64,000 nucleotides of DNA from the NCBI GenBank assembly GCA_965276785.1, contig OZ255629.1:4030001-4094000 (forward strand), in the 5' to 3' direction. The position numbers and the translations under genes were made by a program. Positions 56,061 to 64,000 of the stretch are shown here, piece after piece. Numbering within the stretch: the stretch's first letter is position 1; every line of letters begins with the position of its first letter. The notes under the pieces were generated by a model, which was not told where the DNA came from, did not search any database, and worked only from the letters and a program-made list of their open reading frames with translations. Source of the stretch: LMUY01 sp965276785 (GTDB taxonomy: Bacteria; Pseudomonadota; Alphaproteobacteria; Acetobacterales; Acetobacteraceae).

Positions 56061-56522
56061 TTGCACAGCGGCATTATAGTAGCCGACGACGACGTCGTGG
56101 TCCGTGGCCTGTTGCGGACCGTGCTGATGACTGCCGGCCACGACGTATTCGCAACGTCCAGCGGCGAGGAGGCGATTGGCCTCGCGTCAAGGATGCAGGC
56201 GGCGCTGATCCTGCTGGACCTGAACATGCCGCGGCTCAACGGCTTGCTGACCTGCGAACGGCTGCGAGGGCTGCCGGGCTATGCAGGCACGCCGATTGCG
56301 ATCCTTACCGCCTACGACAACGTAGACGCGCGCAGTGCGGCGTCGCGCGTCGGGTCCACCCTGTTCATCGCCAAGCCATTTCAGCCAACGGTCCTGCTTG
56401 CAACGTTGGCACCGTATCTCGCCAGCGTCCGGCCACGCACCGCCGCGGCCGATCCGGACGCGAACCGCTGCCACGCGCTCGACCGCGGTAAAAGCATTCT
56501 AAACGTGTATCGCGGCCGGTAA
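56061..56522 (+). CDS. Single-domain response regulator (REC only)
   Basis: 153 residues from TTG 56061 (AAGGGA upstream); an ATG at 55968 would add 31 unrelated residues. SGIIVADDDVVVRGLLRTVL has the acidic pocket, LILLDLNMPRLNG the phosphorylated Asp, ILTAYDNVDA the Thr and FIAKPFQP the conserved Lys. There is no output domain; 30 polar residues follow. Such proteins relay phosphate or act on a partner, as DivK or CheY do. No kinase gene is near. A CtrA-like octamer upstream suggests cell-cycle or motility linkage (inference). Confidence 0.85.
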   Translation: MHSGIIVADDDVVVRGLLRTVLMTAGHDVFATSSGEEAIGLASRMQAALILLDLNMPRLNGLLTCERLRGLPGYAGTPIAILTAYDNVDARSAASRVGSTLFIAKPFQPTVLLATLAPYLASVRPRTAAADPDANRCHALDRGKSILNVYRGR

Positions 56523-56526
56523 GAGC

Positions 56527-57843
56527 TTAAGCCGGGAGAAATGGCAGTTCGATTCCTGCCGTGCTGAATAGCAGTAGCCCGTTAAGCGCCAGCACGACCG
56601 CGGTCGCAAGCCACGCCGCAAGCATCGTCAGTCGCCCGGCGGCCATCGCTCCCATCACATCGCGGCGCCGGATCAGCACCAGCATCGCCACCAGCGGCAC
56701 CGGCAACGCCAGGCTCAGCACCACCTGGCTCAGCACCAGTGAGGTGGTGGCATTGGCCCCGAGCGCCACGACCACGAAGGCTGGCAGCATGGTCACCGCT
56801 CGCCGCAGCCATACCGGTATGCGCCAGCCGGTGAAGCCTTGCATGATCACCTGGCCGGCCATGGTGCCAACCGCCGAGGAAGACAGGCCCGAGGCGACCA
56901 GCGCTACCAGGAACACTGCGGCGGCCGCGCCGCCGAACAGCGGGGTGAGCGTGTGGTATGCCGTCTCGATCTCCGCAACCTCGGGGTGGCCAGCATGGAA
57001 GGCGGCGGCGGCCATTATCACCATCGCCATGTTCACCAGCCCCGCCAAGCCGAGCGCCACGGCCACCTCGACATTGGAGAACACACCAAGCCGGCGCAGC
57101 CCGGCGGCCCCGCTCCCGCGGCCCCGGTTTTGCGTTAGCCCCGAATGCAGGTAGATCGCATGCGGCATCACCGTCGCCCCGACGATACCGACCGCGAGCG
57201 TCACGGCATGACCATCCGGCAAAGCCGGGCGCACCGATCCCTCCAGCGCAAGGCCCCAATTGGGCCCAGTGAGTAGCAACTCCGCCAAATAGCTGAGACT
57301 GATCACCGCCACCATGCCGGCAATGACCAGTTCCAACGGCCGGTAACCCCGCCGATCCATCAGCAGGATCAGGTAGGTTACGCCGCCCGTCGCCACCATG
57401 CCGGGCAGCAGCGGCATATGGAACAGCAGGCTCAGCCCTATCGCCCCGCCGAGGAATTCCGCCAGATCGGTAGCCATCGCCGCCACTTCGCTCACCCCCC
57501 ACATCGCATAGACCACGGGACGCGGGAAATGCTGGCGGCTGAGCTCAGCCAGGTTGCGCCCAGTGGCAATGCCGAGCCGGGCGGACAACATCTGGAACAG
57601 CATCGCTATCAGGTTCGCCAGCAACACCACCCAGAGCAGCCCATAGCCGTAATGAGCGCCCGCCTCGACATTGGTGGCAAAGTTGCCCGGGTCGATGTAG
57701 GCGATGGAAGCAACGAAGGCTGGCCCGGCGAAGGGCAGCCAGGCGCCGATGCCGCGGCGCTGGCCGGACAGCACTTGAGCGATTGCGCGATCGGTGCGCG
57801 CCGACAGCCCGGTCGCCGGAGAACTTGCTATCGGATGTTCCAT
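56527..57843 (-). CDS. mntH: Nramp-family Mn2+/divalent metal transporter
   Basis: 438 residues from ATG 57843. AYIDPGNFATNVEAGAHYGY gives the DPGN metal-binding motif of TM1 and ATVMPHAIYLHSGLTQNR the MPH motif of TM6; 11-12 hydrophobic segments are present. It carries Mn2+ (and Fe2+) with protons across the inner membrane. It is divergent from a DtxR/MntR-like regulator with a perfect dyad between them, so repression by Mn2+ is expected. It converges on the response-regulator gene, 4 nt apart. Confidence 0.93.
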   Translation of the reverse strand: MEHPIASSPATGLSARTDRAIAQVLSGQRRGIGAWLPFAGPAFVASIAYIDPGNFATNVEAGAHYGYGLLWVVLLANLIAMLFQMLSARLGIATGRNLAELSRQHFPRPVVYAMWGVSEVAAMATDLAEFLGGAIGLSLLFHMPLLPGMVATGGVTYLILLMDRRGYRPLELVIAGMVAVISLSYLAELLLTGPNWGLALEGSVRPALPDGHAVTLAVGIVGATVMPHAIYLHSGLTQNRGRGSGAAGLRRLGVFSNVEVAVALGLAGLVNMAMVIMAAAAFHAGHPEVAEIETAYHTLTPLFGGAAAAVFLVALVASGLSSSAVGTMAGQVIMQGFTGWRIPVWLRRAVTMLPAFVVVALGANATTSLVLSQVVLSLALPVPLVAMLVLIRRRDVMGAMAAGRLTMLAAWLATAVVLALNGLLLFSTAGIELPFLPA

Positions 57844-57857
57844 GTCCACAGCGAAAG

Positions 57858-57875
57858 GTGTAGCACAGGCTACAC
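57858..57875. promoter_or_regulatory. MntR-box-like palindrome GTGTAGC-ACAG-GCTACAC
   Basis: Perfect 7-bp arms with a 4-nt spacer, 14 nt before the mntH start in the mntH/mntR intergenic region. The TAGC-N4-GCTA core is that of known MntR boxes. It probably represses mntH, and perhaps mntR, when Mn2+ is ample. Confidence 0.8.
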
Positions 57876-57951
57876 TTCGGTCAACACGCACGAATTTGTG
57901 ATTCGCTCACACGGCTGCTAGACACGTCCGGCGAAACTTCAAAGCACGGCG

Positions 57952-58380
57952 ATGACCGATCAGACCTTGCCGGAGGAGCCGACCCAGGCGCAGCGCTTCG
58001 AGCAGACCCGCACCGCCCGTGGCGCCGCCATGCTTGAGGACTATGCCGAACTGATCGCCGATTTGCTCACGGCCGGCGGCGAGGCTCGCGCCACCGACAT
58101 CGCCCGACGCTTCGGCGTGTCCCACGCCACGGCAATTAAGACCATCGCCCGTCTGCGCCGGGAAGGCCTTGCCACCGGCAAGCCCTATCGCGGCGTCTTT
58201 CTCACCGACGCGGGCCATGCCCTGGCTGAACGGGTGCGCAACCGCCATCGCCTAGTGGTAGACCTGCTACTCGCTGTCGGCGTGCCGGAAGATGCGGCCG
58301 AAGCCGATGCGGAAGGAATCGAGCACTACGTCTCGGCTTTGACGCTCGATGCCTTCGCCCGTTTTCTGCGCCGCTCGTAA
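57952..58380 (+). CDS. mntR: Manganese-responsive DtxR-family repressor
   Basis: 142 residues. A winged helix (ARATDIARRFGVSHATAIKT, ARLRREGLATGKPYRGVFLT) is followed by a helical dimerisation and metal domain: RHRLVVDLLLAVGVPEDAAE, and GIEHYVSALTLDAFARFL with the E..H metal ligands. No SH3-like third domain, as in MntR. With Mn2+ bound it should bind the palindrome at 57858-57875. A FadD-like gene starts 9 nt downstream, an unusual partner. Confidence 0.9.
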   Translation: MTDQTLPEEPTQAQRFEQTRTARGAAMLEDYAELIADLLTAGGEARATDIARRFGVSHATAIKTIARLRREGLATGKPYRGVFLTDAGHALAERVRNRHRLVVDLLLAVGVPEDAAEADAEGIEHYVSALTLDAFARFLRRS

Positions 58381-58389
58381 GGAACTGCC

Positions 58390-60018
58390 ATGCCGATTGA
58401 GAGTTCGCCACGCCTCGTGACCGATTTCCTTCGCGACGCGGTCGCACGTTTCCCCAACCACACCGCGATGGACTTTCTTGGCCGGCACTGGAGCTATCGC
58501 GCGCTGGGCCGCCTGGTGGAGCGGGCCGCGCGCGGCTTGCAGGATGTCGGGGTTGGGCCGGGCACGACGGTCGGGCTCTGCCTGCCGAACACGCCCTATT
58601 ACGTCGTGTGCTACTGCGCCATCCTGCGCGCAGGCGGCACAGTGGTGAACTTCAACCCGCTCTATGTCGAGCGTGAACTGCTGCATCAGATCGGTGATTC
58701 CGGCGTCACCACGATGGTGGTGCTGGATTTGGAGGCGACCTACCGCCGGGTCGCCAACGTGGCGGAAAAGGCCGGGCTGCAGCGTTTGGTGGTGTGCTCC
58801 ATGGCGGGGATCCTGCCCCCGGCCAAGGCGGCGATGTTCCGGCTGTTCAAGCGCAGCGAGCAGGCCGCCATTCCGCGTGACAAGATGCATCTCCGCTTTG
58901 CCGACCTGTTGCGCAACCCGGCGCCCCCCTCGCCGGTGCCGGTCGAGCCAACCAGCGTGGCGGTGCTGCAATATACCGGCGGCACCACCGGGTTGCCGAA
59001 AGGCGCGATGCTCACCCATGCCAACCTGGTGGCCAACACCCGGCAAATGCTGAGGCACATGGCGGAGGCCAAGCCAGGGGGTGAACGCACGCTCGCGGTG
59101 CTGCCCTTCTTCCACGTGTTCGCGTTGACGACGGTGCTCAATTTCAGCCTCGCCGTGGCGGCCGAGATTGTCATGCTGCCGCGCTTCGCCATCGGGCCGA
59201 TGCTGGCCGCGATCAAGCGACGCCGGATCAGCCTGTTAAACGCGGTGCCGACCATCTACACGGCGGTCAACACCCATTTAGAGACCCACAAGGCGGACTT
59301 CCGCTCGCTGAAATTCAGCATCTCCGGCGGAGCGCCGTTGCCGCCGGAGGTGCGCGCCCGGTTTATCGCCGCCACCGGGTGCAAGCTGGTGGAGGGCTAC
59401 GGCCTGTCCGAGGCGTCGCCCGTGGTCTCCTGCAATCCGTTGCACAACGACGGCAAGCCCGGCTCCACGGGGCAAGCCCTCCCTGAGACGATCATCGAAA
59501 TCCGCGACCCGGCGGCGCCCGAACGCCTCATGGCGCAAGGCGAGCGCGGCGAGGTCTGCGTGCGCGGTCCGCAGGTGATGGCCGGCTACTGGCAACGCCC
59601 TGCCGAGACCGCCGCCATCTTCGTGGAGGGTGCATTGCGGACGGGCGACATTGGCTATCTCGACAAGGACGGCTACTTGTTCCTGGTGGACCGCATCAAG
59701 GACGTGATCCTGTGCAGCGGCTTCAACGTCTATCCCCGCGTGCTGGAGGATGCGCTCTACGAGCATCCGGCCGTGTTGGAGGCGACGGTGATCGGGGTGC
59801 CCGACGCCTATCGCGGGCAGGCGCCGAAAGCCTTCGTCGTGCCACGCGCGGGCATGGCGGTCACGCCGGCGGAATTGGCGCAGCACCTCGCCTCATACGT
59901 GTCCAAGATCGAGCTACCGCGGGAGATTGTGCTGCGAAAGGAACTACCTAAGACAATGGTCGGCAAGCTATCCAAGAAGGAGCTTGTCGCCGAAGAGGCT
60001 GCGAAAGGCTCAGCCTGA
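58390..60018 (+). CDS. Long-chain fatty-acid-CoA ligase-like AMP-binding enzyme
   Basis: 542 residues, AAGGA before ATG 58390. The adenylate core is YTGGTTGLPKGAMLTHANL, with GYGLSEASPVVSCN and the hinge region RTGDIGYLDKDGYLFLVDRI, KDVILCSGFNVYPRVLEDAL. The C-terminal Lys is in LPKTMVGKLSKKEL. It activates a carboxylate as the AMP ester and transfers it to CoA. The nearest family is FadD, and medium or long fatty acids are likely. Only 9 nt follow mntR, so Mn2+ regulation may extend to it. Confidence 0.9.
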   Translation: MPIESSPRLVTDFLRDAVARFPNHTAMDFLGRHWSYRALGRLVERAARGLQDVGVGPGTTVGLCLPNTPYYVVCYCAILRAGGTVVNFNPLYVERELLHQIGDSGVTTMVVLDLEATYRRVANVAEKAGLQRLVVCSMAGILPPAKAAMFRLFKRSEQAAIPRDKMHLRFADLLRNPAPPSPVPVEPTSVAVLQYTGGTTGLPKGAMLTHANLVANTRQMLRHMAEAKPGGERTLAVLPFFHVFALTTVLNFSLAVAAEIVMLPRFAIGPMLAAIKRRRISLLNAVPTIYTAVNTHLETHKADFRSLKFSISGGAPLPPEVRARFIAATGCKLVEGYGLSEASPVVSCNPLHNDGKPGSTGQALPETIIEIRDPAAPERLMAQGERGEVCVRGPQVMAGYWQRPAETAAIFVEGALRTGDIGYLDKDGYLFLVDRIKDVILCSGFNVYPRVLEDALYEHPAVLEATVIGVPDAYRGQAPKAFVVPRAGMAVTPAELAQHLASYVSKIELPREIVLRKELPKTMVGKLSKKELVAEEAAKGSA

Positions 60019-60834
60019 CTATACGATGCCGACATTGCGGGTATTGAACGCCGGGTCCCGCCAGACGCTCTCGCGTTCGTAGCGGGCCCATACGTCCGGC
60101 GGCAGGATGGTAGGGCGTTCGGCAGGCCGGGTGGAGGCTCGCACCACGTGCAATCCCGGCGTTCCGAGCCTGGCGTCGAACTCGCTGGCATCGAAGCTGA
60201 TGTTTTCGAAGTCGTGCTGGAAATAGGACAGCCCGGTGAAGGCATACACCACGCGCATGGCATGCTCCGGCTCGCGCGCCAAAACTTCATACGGCAGCAG
60301 CAACAGCCGAGCCGATTGCGCGCTGTGCATCGCTTGCTTCAGCGCGTTGAGGGCAAAGCCGATCATGCCGCCACGGCTCATAAGTCCCTCAGCACGGGAA
60401 TAAATCGACCCAGCGGGATCGAAATCAAAGATGCGGGACAACTCCCATAGGTTGCGCCTAATCAAGCTCTCGACGCTGTCGATGATCCAGGGAATGTGGC
60501 GGACGCAGCAGATCACCTTGGCATCCGGGAACAACGTCGCCAGCAAGTCCAGCCGCAACGTCCAGGCGCGATTGGTATCGAACACCGTATGGGTGGGATG
60601 GAGCGCGTGGTAGAAATTGTCGAACACACCCCGGAGCAAAGCCCGCCGTTGGCCGTCATCCATTAGCACCGACGTCTCGTTGCCCTGGCTCACTTCGCGC
60701 AGCATTGTGCCAACCAGCGAGCCGACGGGGCTGGTGATGCCGGCATGCAGGGCCGGGTTTTGCAGCAGCAACGCCGACAGCAGGGTGGAGCCAGACCGCG
60801 GCAGGCCGGAAATGAAGTGAACGCCGTTTTCCAT
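60019..60834 (-). CDS. Sulfotransferase-family protein
   Basis: 271 residues from ATG 60834. GVHFISGLPRSGSTLLSALL holds the 5'-phosphosulfate-binding loop (PRSGST), and KVICCVRHIPWIIDSVESLI the 3'-phosphate Arg/Ser loop. LLPYEVLAREPEHAMRVVYAF matches the C-terminal part of bacterial sulfotransferases. It would transfer sulfate from PAPS to an unknown acceptor, perhaps a surface molecule. It lies 34 nt downstream of the glycine-rich Hint gene on the same strand and may act on a surface product of that locus. Confidence 0.85.
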   Translation of the reverse strand: MENGVHFISGLPRSGSTLLSALLLQNPALHAGITSPVGSLVGTMLREVSQGNETSVLMDDGQRRALLRGVFDNFYHALHPTHTVFDTNRAWTLRLDLLATLFPDAKVICCVRHIPWIIDSVESLIRRNLWELSRIFDFDPAGSIYSRAEGLMSRGGMIGFALNALKQAMHSAQSARLLLLPYEVLAREPEHAMRVVYAFTGLSYFQHDFENISFDASEFDARLGTPGLHVVRASTRPAERPTILPPDVWARYERESVWRDPAFNTRNVGIV

Positions 60835-60868
60835 GCTGCTATCGCCCTCGAACCGCTGCCTGCTGACA

Positions 60869-62188
60869 CTACGATCGTAGTCTATGGCATCGCTCGCGAA
60901 CTGCAACTGCTTCTGCCCGCGCCAGGATCGGCCGTAACGCCGCCTCCAGCTTGGCGCCACGCTCCGGCCGCGGCGCGCACAGGGTAAACTCGTCCGGCGC
61001 CGGGCCGGCCTCGGGGTAGAGCGCCTCATACTCGGCGGCGTTGTCGAACGCAGCGCGGGAGACTTGCGCGTCGGCATAGGTCTCGGCCCAGGCGCCCTCG
61101 GCGATCACGCAGTCATGCGCGGCCAATTCGATGTGGACGTAGTCAATGCGCTGTGGGCACCAGTCCTGCGTGACAGTGACGCCGTTGACCAGCAGGCGGG
61201 CGATCAGCAGCGTGCCGTCCACCAGCACCGAGTGACCCGGCGAGACGTACAGGTCCCGCGCGGGCAGCCGCTCGCCGAGGGCGCCGGCGTGGATGCAGAC
61301 CGGGGTGAGCGCCGGGTCGCCAGCGGGGTGGCTGTGGCGGCCGACCCAGCGCACCGGCTGAATGCCGCCGAAGCGCGTGACCACGGAGTCGCCGACCTGC
61401 AGCTCCTCCACCCGGACCTCGCCGGTGGGCGTCAGGATGCGGGTGCCGCGCAGGAAACATAGTGGGGTGACGACGACCGAGCCGTTGCCGCCATTCACGT
61501 TCGGCGACAGCAGCGCGTTCTGGCCAACGTCCAGCGAGCCGCCGCCATATCCGCCATAGCCGGCGCCGCTGCCTCCGGCGCCGCCGCCATATCCGCCGCC
61601 GCCACCGCCGCCGCCATGGAAGCCGCCGCCACCACCACCGCCATACCCACCCGCGCCGCCTTGCGTGCCCGCGCCCCCGGCATAGCTCTGGCCGGCATGA
61701 AAGCCGGACCCGGCTTGTCCCGCCTGGCCCCCCGCGCCGCCGCCGCCGCCATGAAACCCGCCGCCGCCGCCACCGCCGCCTGTGCCCGCCGCGCCACCCG
61801 GCGCGCCACGCCCACTGTTGGTCGCATAGGCAAAACCGCCGCCATAGTAGCCGCCAGGACGCGTCCCGCTGCCGCCGCCGCCACCGCTGACCAGCAACAG
61901 CACGTCGGTGGCGGCCGCGCCGTTGAAGGTCTCGATCACGAACGTGCCGCCGCCACCGCCGGCGCCGCTATCTTGGCCAGCGGCAGCGTAGCCGCCGCGG
62001 CCGCCGACGATCAGCTTGAGGACGGTGCCCGCGGCAAGGTCGAACTCACCCAGAACTTCGGCGCCAGCGCCGCCATTGCCGCCGGACGCGGTGGCACCGC
62101 CGGCCGCCCCAAACGCGACGATCCGGTAGGTGCCTGCGTGCTGGACCTGAAAGCTTTGCGTGCCGCCAGTGTAGCTGAAACTCCGCAT
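60869..62188 (-). CDS. Glycine-rich Hint-domain protein, shorter paralogue
   Basis: 439 residues. The N-terminal half (1-245) is a polyglycine-rich domain with GAGAEVLGEFDLAAGTVLKL, GGGGGTFVIE and LLLVSGGGGGS, a pattern like ALK/LTK-type and bacterial adhesin glycine-rich domains. Residues 246-400 form a Hint (Hedgehog/intein) module: CFLRGTRILTPTGEVRVEEL, SPGHSVLVDGTLLIARLLVN and an H in AAHDCVIAEGAWAE. Hint modules self-process proteins. The chain stops soon after, lacking the C-terminal domain of the paralogue. No signal peptide is present. Confidence 0.83.
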   Translation of the reverse strand: MRSFSYTGGTQSFQVQHAGTYRIVAFGAAGGATASGGNGGAGAEVLGEFDLAAGTVLKLIVGGRGGYAAAGQDSGAGGGGGTFVIETFNGAAATDVLLLVSGGGGGSGTRPGGYYGGGFAYATNSGRGAPGGAAGTGGGGGGGGFHGGGGGAGGQAGQAGSGFHAGQSYAGGAGTQGGAGGYGGGGGGGFHGGGGGGGGYGGGAGGSGAGYGGYGGGSLDVGQNALLSPNVNGGNGSVVVTPLCFLRGTRILTPTGEVRVEELQVGDSVVTRFGGIQPVRWVGRHSHPAGDPALTPVCIHAGALGERLPARDLYVSPGHSVLVDGTLLIARLLVNGVTVTQDWCPQRIDYVHIELAAHDCVIAEGAWAETYADAQVSRAAFDNAAEYEALYPEAGPAPDEFTLCAPRPERGAKLEAALRPILARAEAVAVRERCHRLRS

Positions 62189-62223
62189 TCAGCCTTTCGG
62201 ACAGGCGGCAGTCGGGCGGTGCG

Positions 62224-63870
62224 CTACGCCACCAACCGCAGCCCGGCCCGCTTGGCCGCTGGGTCTGCGGGGAGCGCGGCCTGGCAGCGCGGGTCCATCG
62301 CCAGTTCGGCGCCATCGGCCGCGCGGCGGACCCGTAAGCTGGCCAGCAACTCGGGCCGCAGCCGCACCGGCGAGGTGAAGGTGAAGGCGCACCGGCCGCG
62401 GCCGAACCCGGCCTGCGCCAGGTCTGCCCGCGGCTCGCACGCCGCCACGGTGCCGATCACCCGTCCGTCCAGCTCCACCTCCAGCAGCACCGGCAGGTCG
62501 GGGTGGGCGGCGTCGTGCGCCCAGCCCTGCACCCGCCAGGCGCCGTCGATCCGGTCGACCGAGCCCGACAACGCGCCCGGTGCCACCGCCACGCGCGCCA
62601 CTACGGGGCACAGCGCCGCCTCCAGCTTGGCACCGCGCTCGGGCCGCGGCGCGCACAGGGTAAACTCATCCGGCGCCGGGCCAGCCTCGGGGTAGAGCGC
62701 CTCATACTCGGCGGCATTGTCGAACGCGGCGCGGGAGACTTGCGCGTCGGCATAGGTCTCGGCCCAGGCGCCCTCGGCGATCACGCAGTCATGCGCGGCC
62801 AATTCGATGTGGACATAGTCAATGCGCTGTGGGCACCAGTCCTGCGTGACAGTGACGCCGTTGACCAGCAGGCGGGCGATCAGCAGCGTGCCGTCCACCA
62901 GCACCGAGTGACCCGGCGAGACGTACAGGTCCCGCGCGGGCAGCCGTTCGCCGAGCGCGCCGGCGTGGATGCAGACCGGGGTGAGCGCCGGGTCGCCAGC
63001 GGGGTGGCTGTGGCGGCCGACCCAGCGCACCGGCTGAATGCCGCCGAAGCGCGTGACCACGGAGTCGCCGACCTGCAGCTCCTCCACCCGGACTTCGCCG
63101 GTGGGCGTCAGGATGCGGGTGCCGCGCAGGAAACATAGCGGCGTGAGGACCACCGAGCCCGCTGAGTTGTTGACCGCGGCTGTGCCGAACGTCGTGCCGC
63201 TCTGCACGCTGGAACCGTAGTAGGAACCGCCGCCGCCGCCGCCGGTGCCCTGTGCAACTCCACCGGTGCGGCCACTATAGTTGCCGCCAGATCCACCCCC
63301 CACGCCGCCGCCGCCGCCGCCGCCGGCAGAGCCGCCGCCGCCGCCGCCATAGCCACCGGCGTCTGAGGAGCCGGTGTAGGCTGCACCGCCTGCATAGCCA
63401 TTGTTAATGCCTTGACCGGCTGTTGCCGTGATGCCGCCGCTGCGGCCGCCTGTGCCGCCGGCGAAACCGCCGCCGCCGCCGGCATAGGCTCCGGTGCCGG
63501 GGGTGCCAGGATTGTCGCCATTCAGCACAGTCGTTACGGCACCGCCGCCGCCGCTGCCGGCTTCTCCGCCGCCGCCGCCGCCGCCCGCCACCAGCAACAG
63601 GGTGCCAGTCGTCATGTCCTTGACAAAGGTGCCGCCACCACCGCCGCCGCCTGAATGGGCACTGCCGTAGCCGCCGCCGACGCCGCCAACCACGATGTGG
63701 AGGACGTCGCCTCCAGCAAGCGTGAATTCACCCCCAACTTCCGCCCCGGCCCCGCCTGCCACTGCGCCGCCCGCGCTGAAGGCGGCGCCGCCCGCCGCGC
63801 CATACGCTGCGATGCGAACGTTCTCGGTCGTCGGGACGGTATAGGTGCCGCTGGTGGTGATCGTCGTCAT
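62224..63870 (-). CDS. Glycine-rich Hint-domain protein, longer paralogue
   Basis: 548 residues from ATG 63870 (GTGGAG before it). The glycine-rich half differs in detail (AGAEVGGEFTLAGGDVLHIV, LLLVAGGGGGGGEAG) but the Hint segment is almost identical to the shorter paralogue. About 130 extra C-terminal residues (SGSVDRIDGAWRVQGWAHDA, HPDLPVLLEVELDGRVIGTV) form a separate beta-rich domain found in other alphaproteobacterial Hint proteins. It is 35 nt upstream of its paralogue. Surface-associated structural or self-processing roles are likely, but unproven. Confidence 0.85.
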   Translation of the reverse strand: MTTITTSGTYTVPTTENVRIAAYGAAGGAAFSAGGAVAGGAGAEVGGEFTLAGGDVLHIVVGGVGGGYGSAHSGGGGGGGTFVKDMTTGTLLLVAGGGGGGGEAGSGGGGAVTTVLNGDNPGTPGTGAYAGGGGGFAGGTGGRSGGITATAGQGINNGYAGGAAYTGSSDAGGYGGGGGGSAGGGGGGGVGGGSGGNYSGRTGGVAQGTGGGGGGSYYGSSVQSGTTFGTAAVNNSAGSVVLTPLCFLRGTRILTPTGEVRVEELQVGDSVVTRFGGIQPVRWVGRHSHPAGDPALTPVCIHAGALGERLPARDLYVSPGHSVLVDGTLLIARLLVNGVTVTQDWCPQRIDYVHIELAAHDCVIAEGAWAETYADAQVSRAAFDNAAEYEALYPEAGPAPDEFTLCAPRPERGAKLEAALCPVVARVAVAPGALSGSVDRIDGAWRVQGWAHDAAHPDLPVLLEVELDGRVIGTVAACEPRADLAQAGFGRGRCAFTFTSPVRLRPELLASLRVRRAADGAELAMDPRCQAALPADPAAKRAGLRLVA

Positions 63871-64000
63871 GGCCGCTCCACGAGTCCAGAGGGCGAGCTT
63901 CGACGATATTGTCTCGCCGCCGTCATGTCTTAATCAGTGGTAAACTATCGAGTACCATGGTGCGTCAACCGAAAGTTTTGATCGTTTGCGGACGCTCTAA
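63871..64000. other. Upstream region of the Hint gene; possible gene start at the edge
   Basis: 130 nt. From 63957 on the plus strand ATG is followed by codons for VRQPKVLIVCGRS, open to the window end, which could begin a protein with a Rossmann-like first strand. Too short to assign. Confidence 0.25.

Noticed and set aside
61500..61900. Possible CRISPR or VNTR in the CCG-rich block
   Set aside because: The repeats are codons of polyglycine stretches (GGN on the minus strand) in an open frame with irregular spacing; no spacers. The same holds for 63200-63650.

Overview
The window is GC-rich chromosomal DNA of an alphaproteobacterium, most likely Rhodospirillales/Acetobacteraceae-like. This is inferred from the yqeY-dnaG-rpoD and greA/carB/carA blocks, many GTG/TTG starts, dispersed palindromic repeats that translate as 'MPGLDPGI' or 'RIKSGHDG', and Hint-domain proteins. 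No rRNA, tRNA, CRISPR or intact insertion sequence was seen. All calls come from reading the sequence; no database search was run.

Region 1 (1-24.9 kb) is a catabolic island that looks built for an aromatic or other cyclic compound. It holds an AAHS-type and an MCT-type MFS carrier, an OprB-like porin, a P450, three amidohydrolase/decarboxylase proteins (one with the metal and catalytic residues of gamma-resorcylate decarboxylase), an MhpA-type FAD hydroxylase, three SDRs, an SMP-30-like lactonase and a carboxymuconolactone-decarboxylase-like gene with an in-frame stop near its start. Its core is a seven-gene minus-strand operon (6900-14618): four divergent acyl-CoA-dehydrogenase-fold flavin monooxygenases, one flavin reductase, one amidohydrolase and a RibF-like FAD synthetase whose riboflavin-kinase half is degenerate. 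A TetR gene lies upstream. Operator-like sequences related to CATACGnnnCGGTAyG lie before several transcription units.

Region 2 (25-38.3 kb) is a nitrogen-compound locus: a two-subunit opine-oxidase-like flavoenzyme, a peptide/opine-type ABC importer with both ATPase domains fused in one chain, a Rieske oxygenase resembling betaine demethylases, a SolA/sarcosine-oxidase-like protein, a PhnD-like binding protein without signal peptide, and an ornithine cyclodeaminase homologue. Composite palindromic repeats of about 135-140 bp fill the gap between permease and binding-protein genes, and one copy is inserted in frame in the ATPase linker.

Region 3 (38.3-43.5 kb) has paired lipoproteins, a GNAT, an M20 amidohydrolase, threonine dehydratase, a small soluble protein and two very small minus-strand ORFs (40 and 46 aa). 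Region 4 (43.5-55 kb) is housekeeping: greA, carB, an AAA ATPase lying between carB and carA, carA with an in-frame N-terminal HTH-like extension and a perfect palindrome just upstream, a decayed Phd/VapC toxin-antitoxin pair, yqeY, dnaG and rpoD. Region 5 (55-64 kb) has a GNAT, a single-domain response regulator, divergent mntH/mntR with an MntR-box-like palindrome, a fatty-acyl-CoA ligase, a sulfotransferase, and two tandem glycine-rich Hint proteins that share a nearly identical segment of about 500 bp.

The best candidates for something undescribed are the four-monooxygenase/FAD-synthetase operon, the HTH-CarA fusion with its palindrome and the ATPase inside the car locus, and the opine-oxidase/Rieske/cyclodeaminase pathway.
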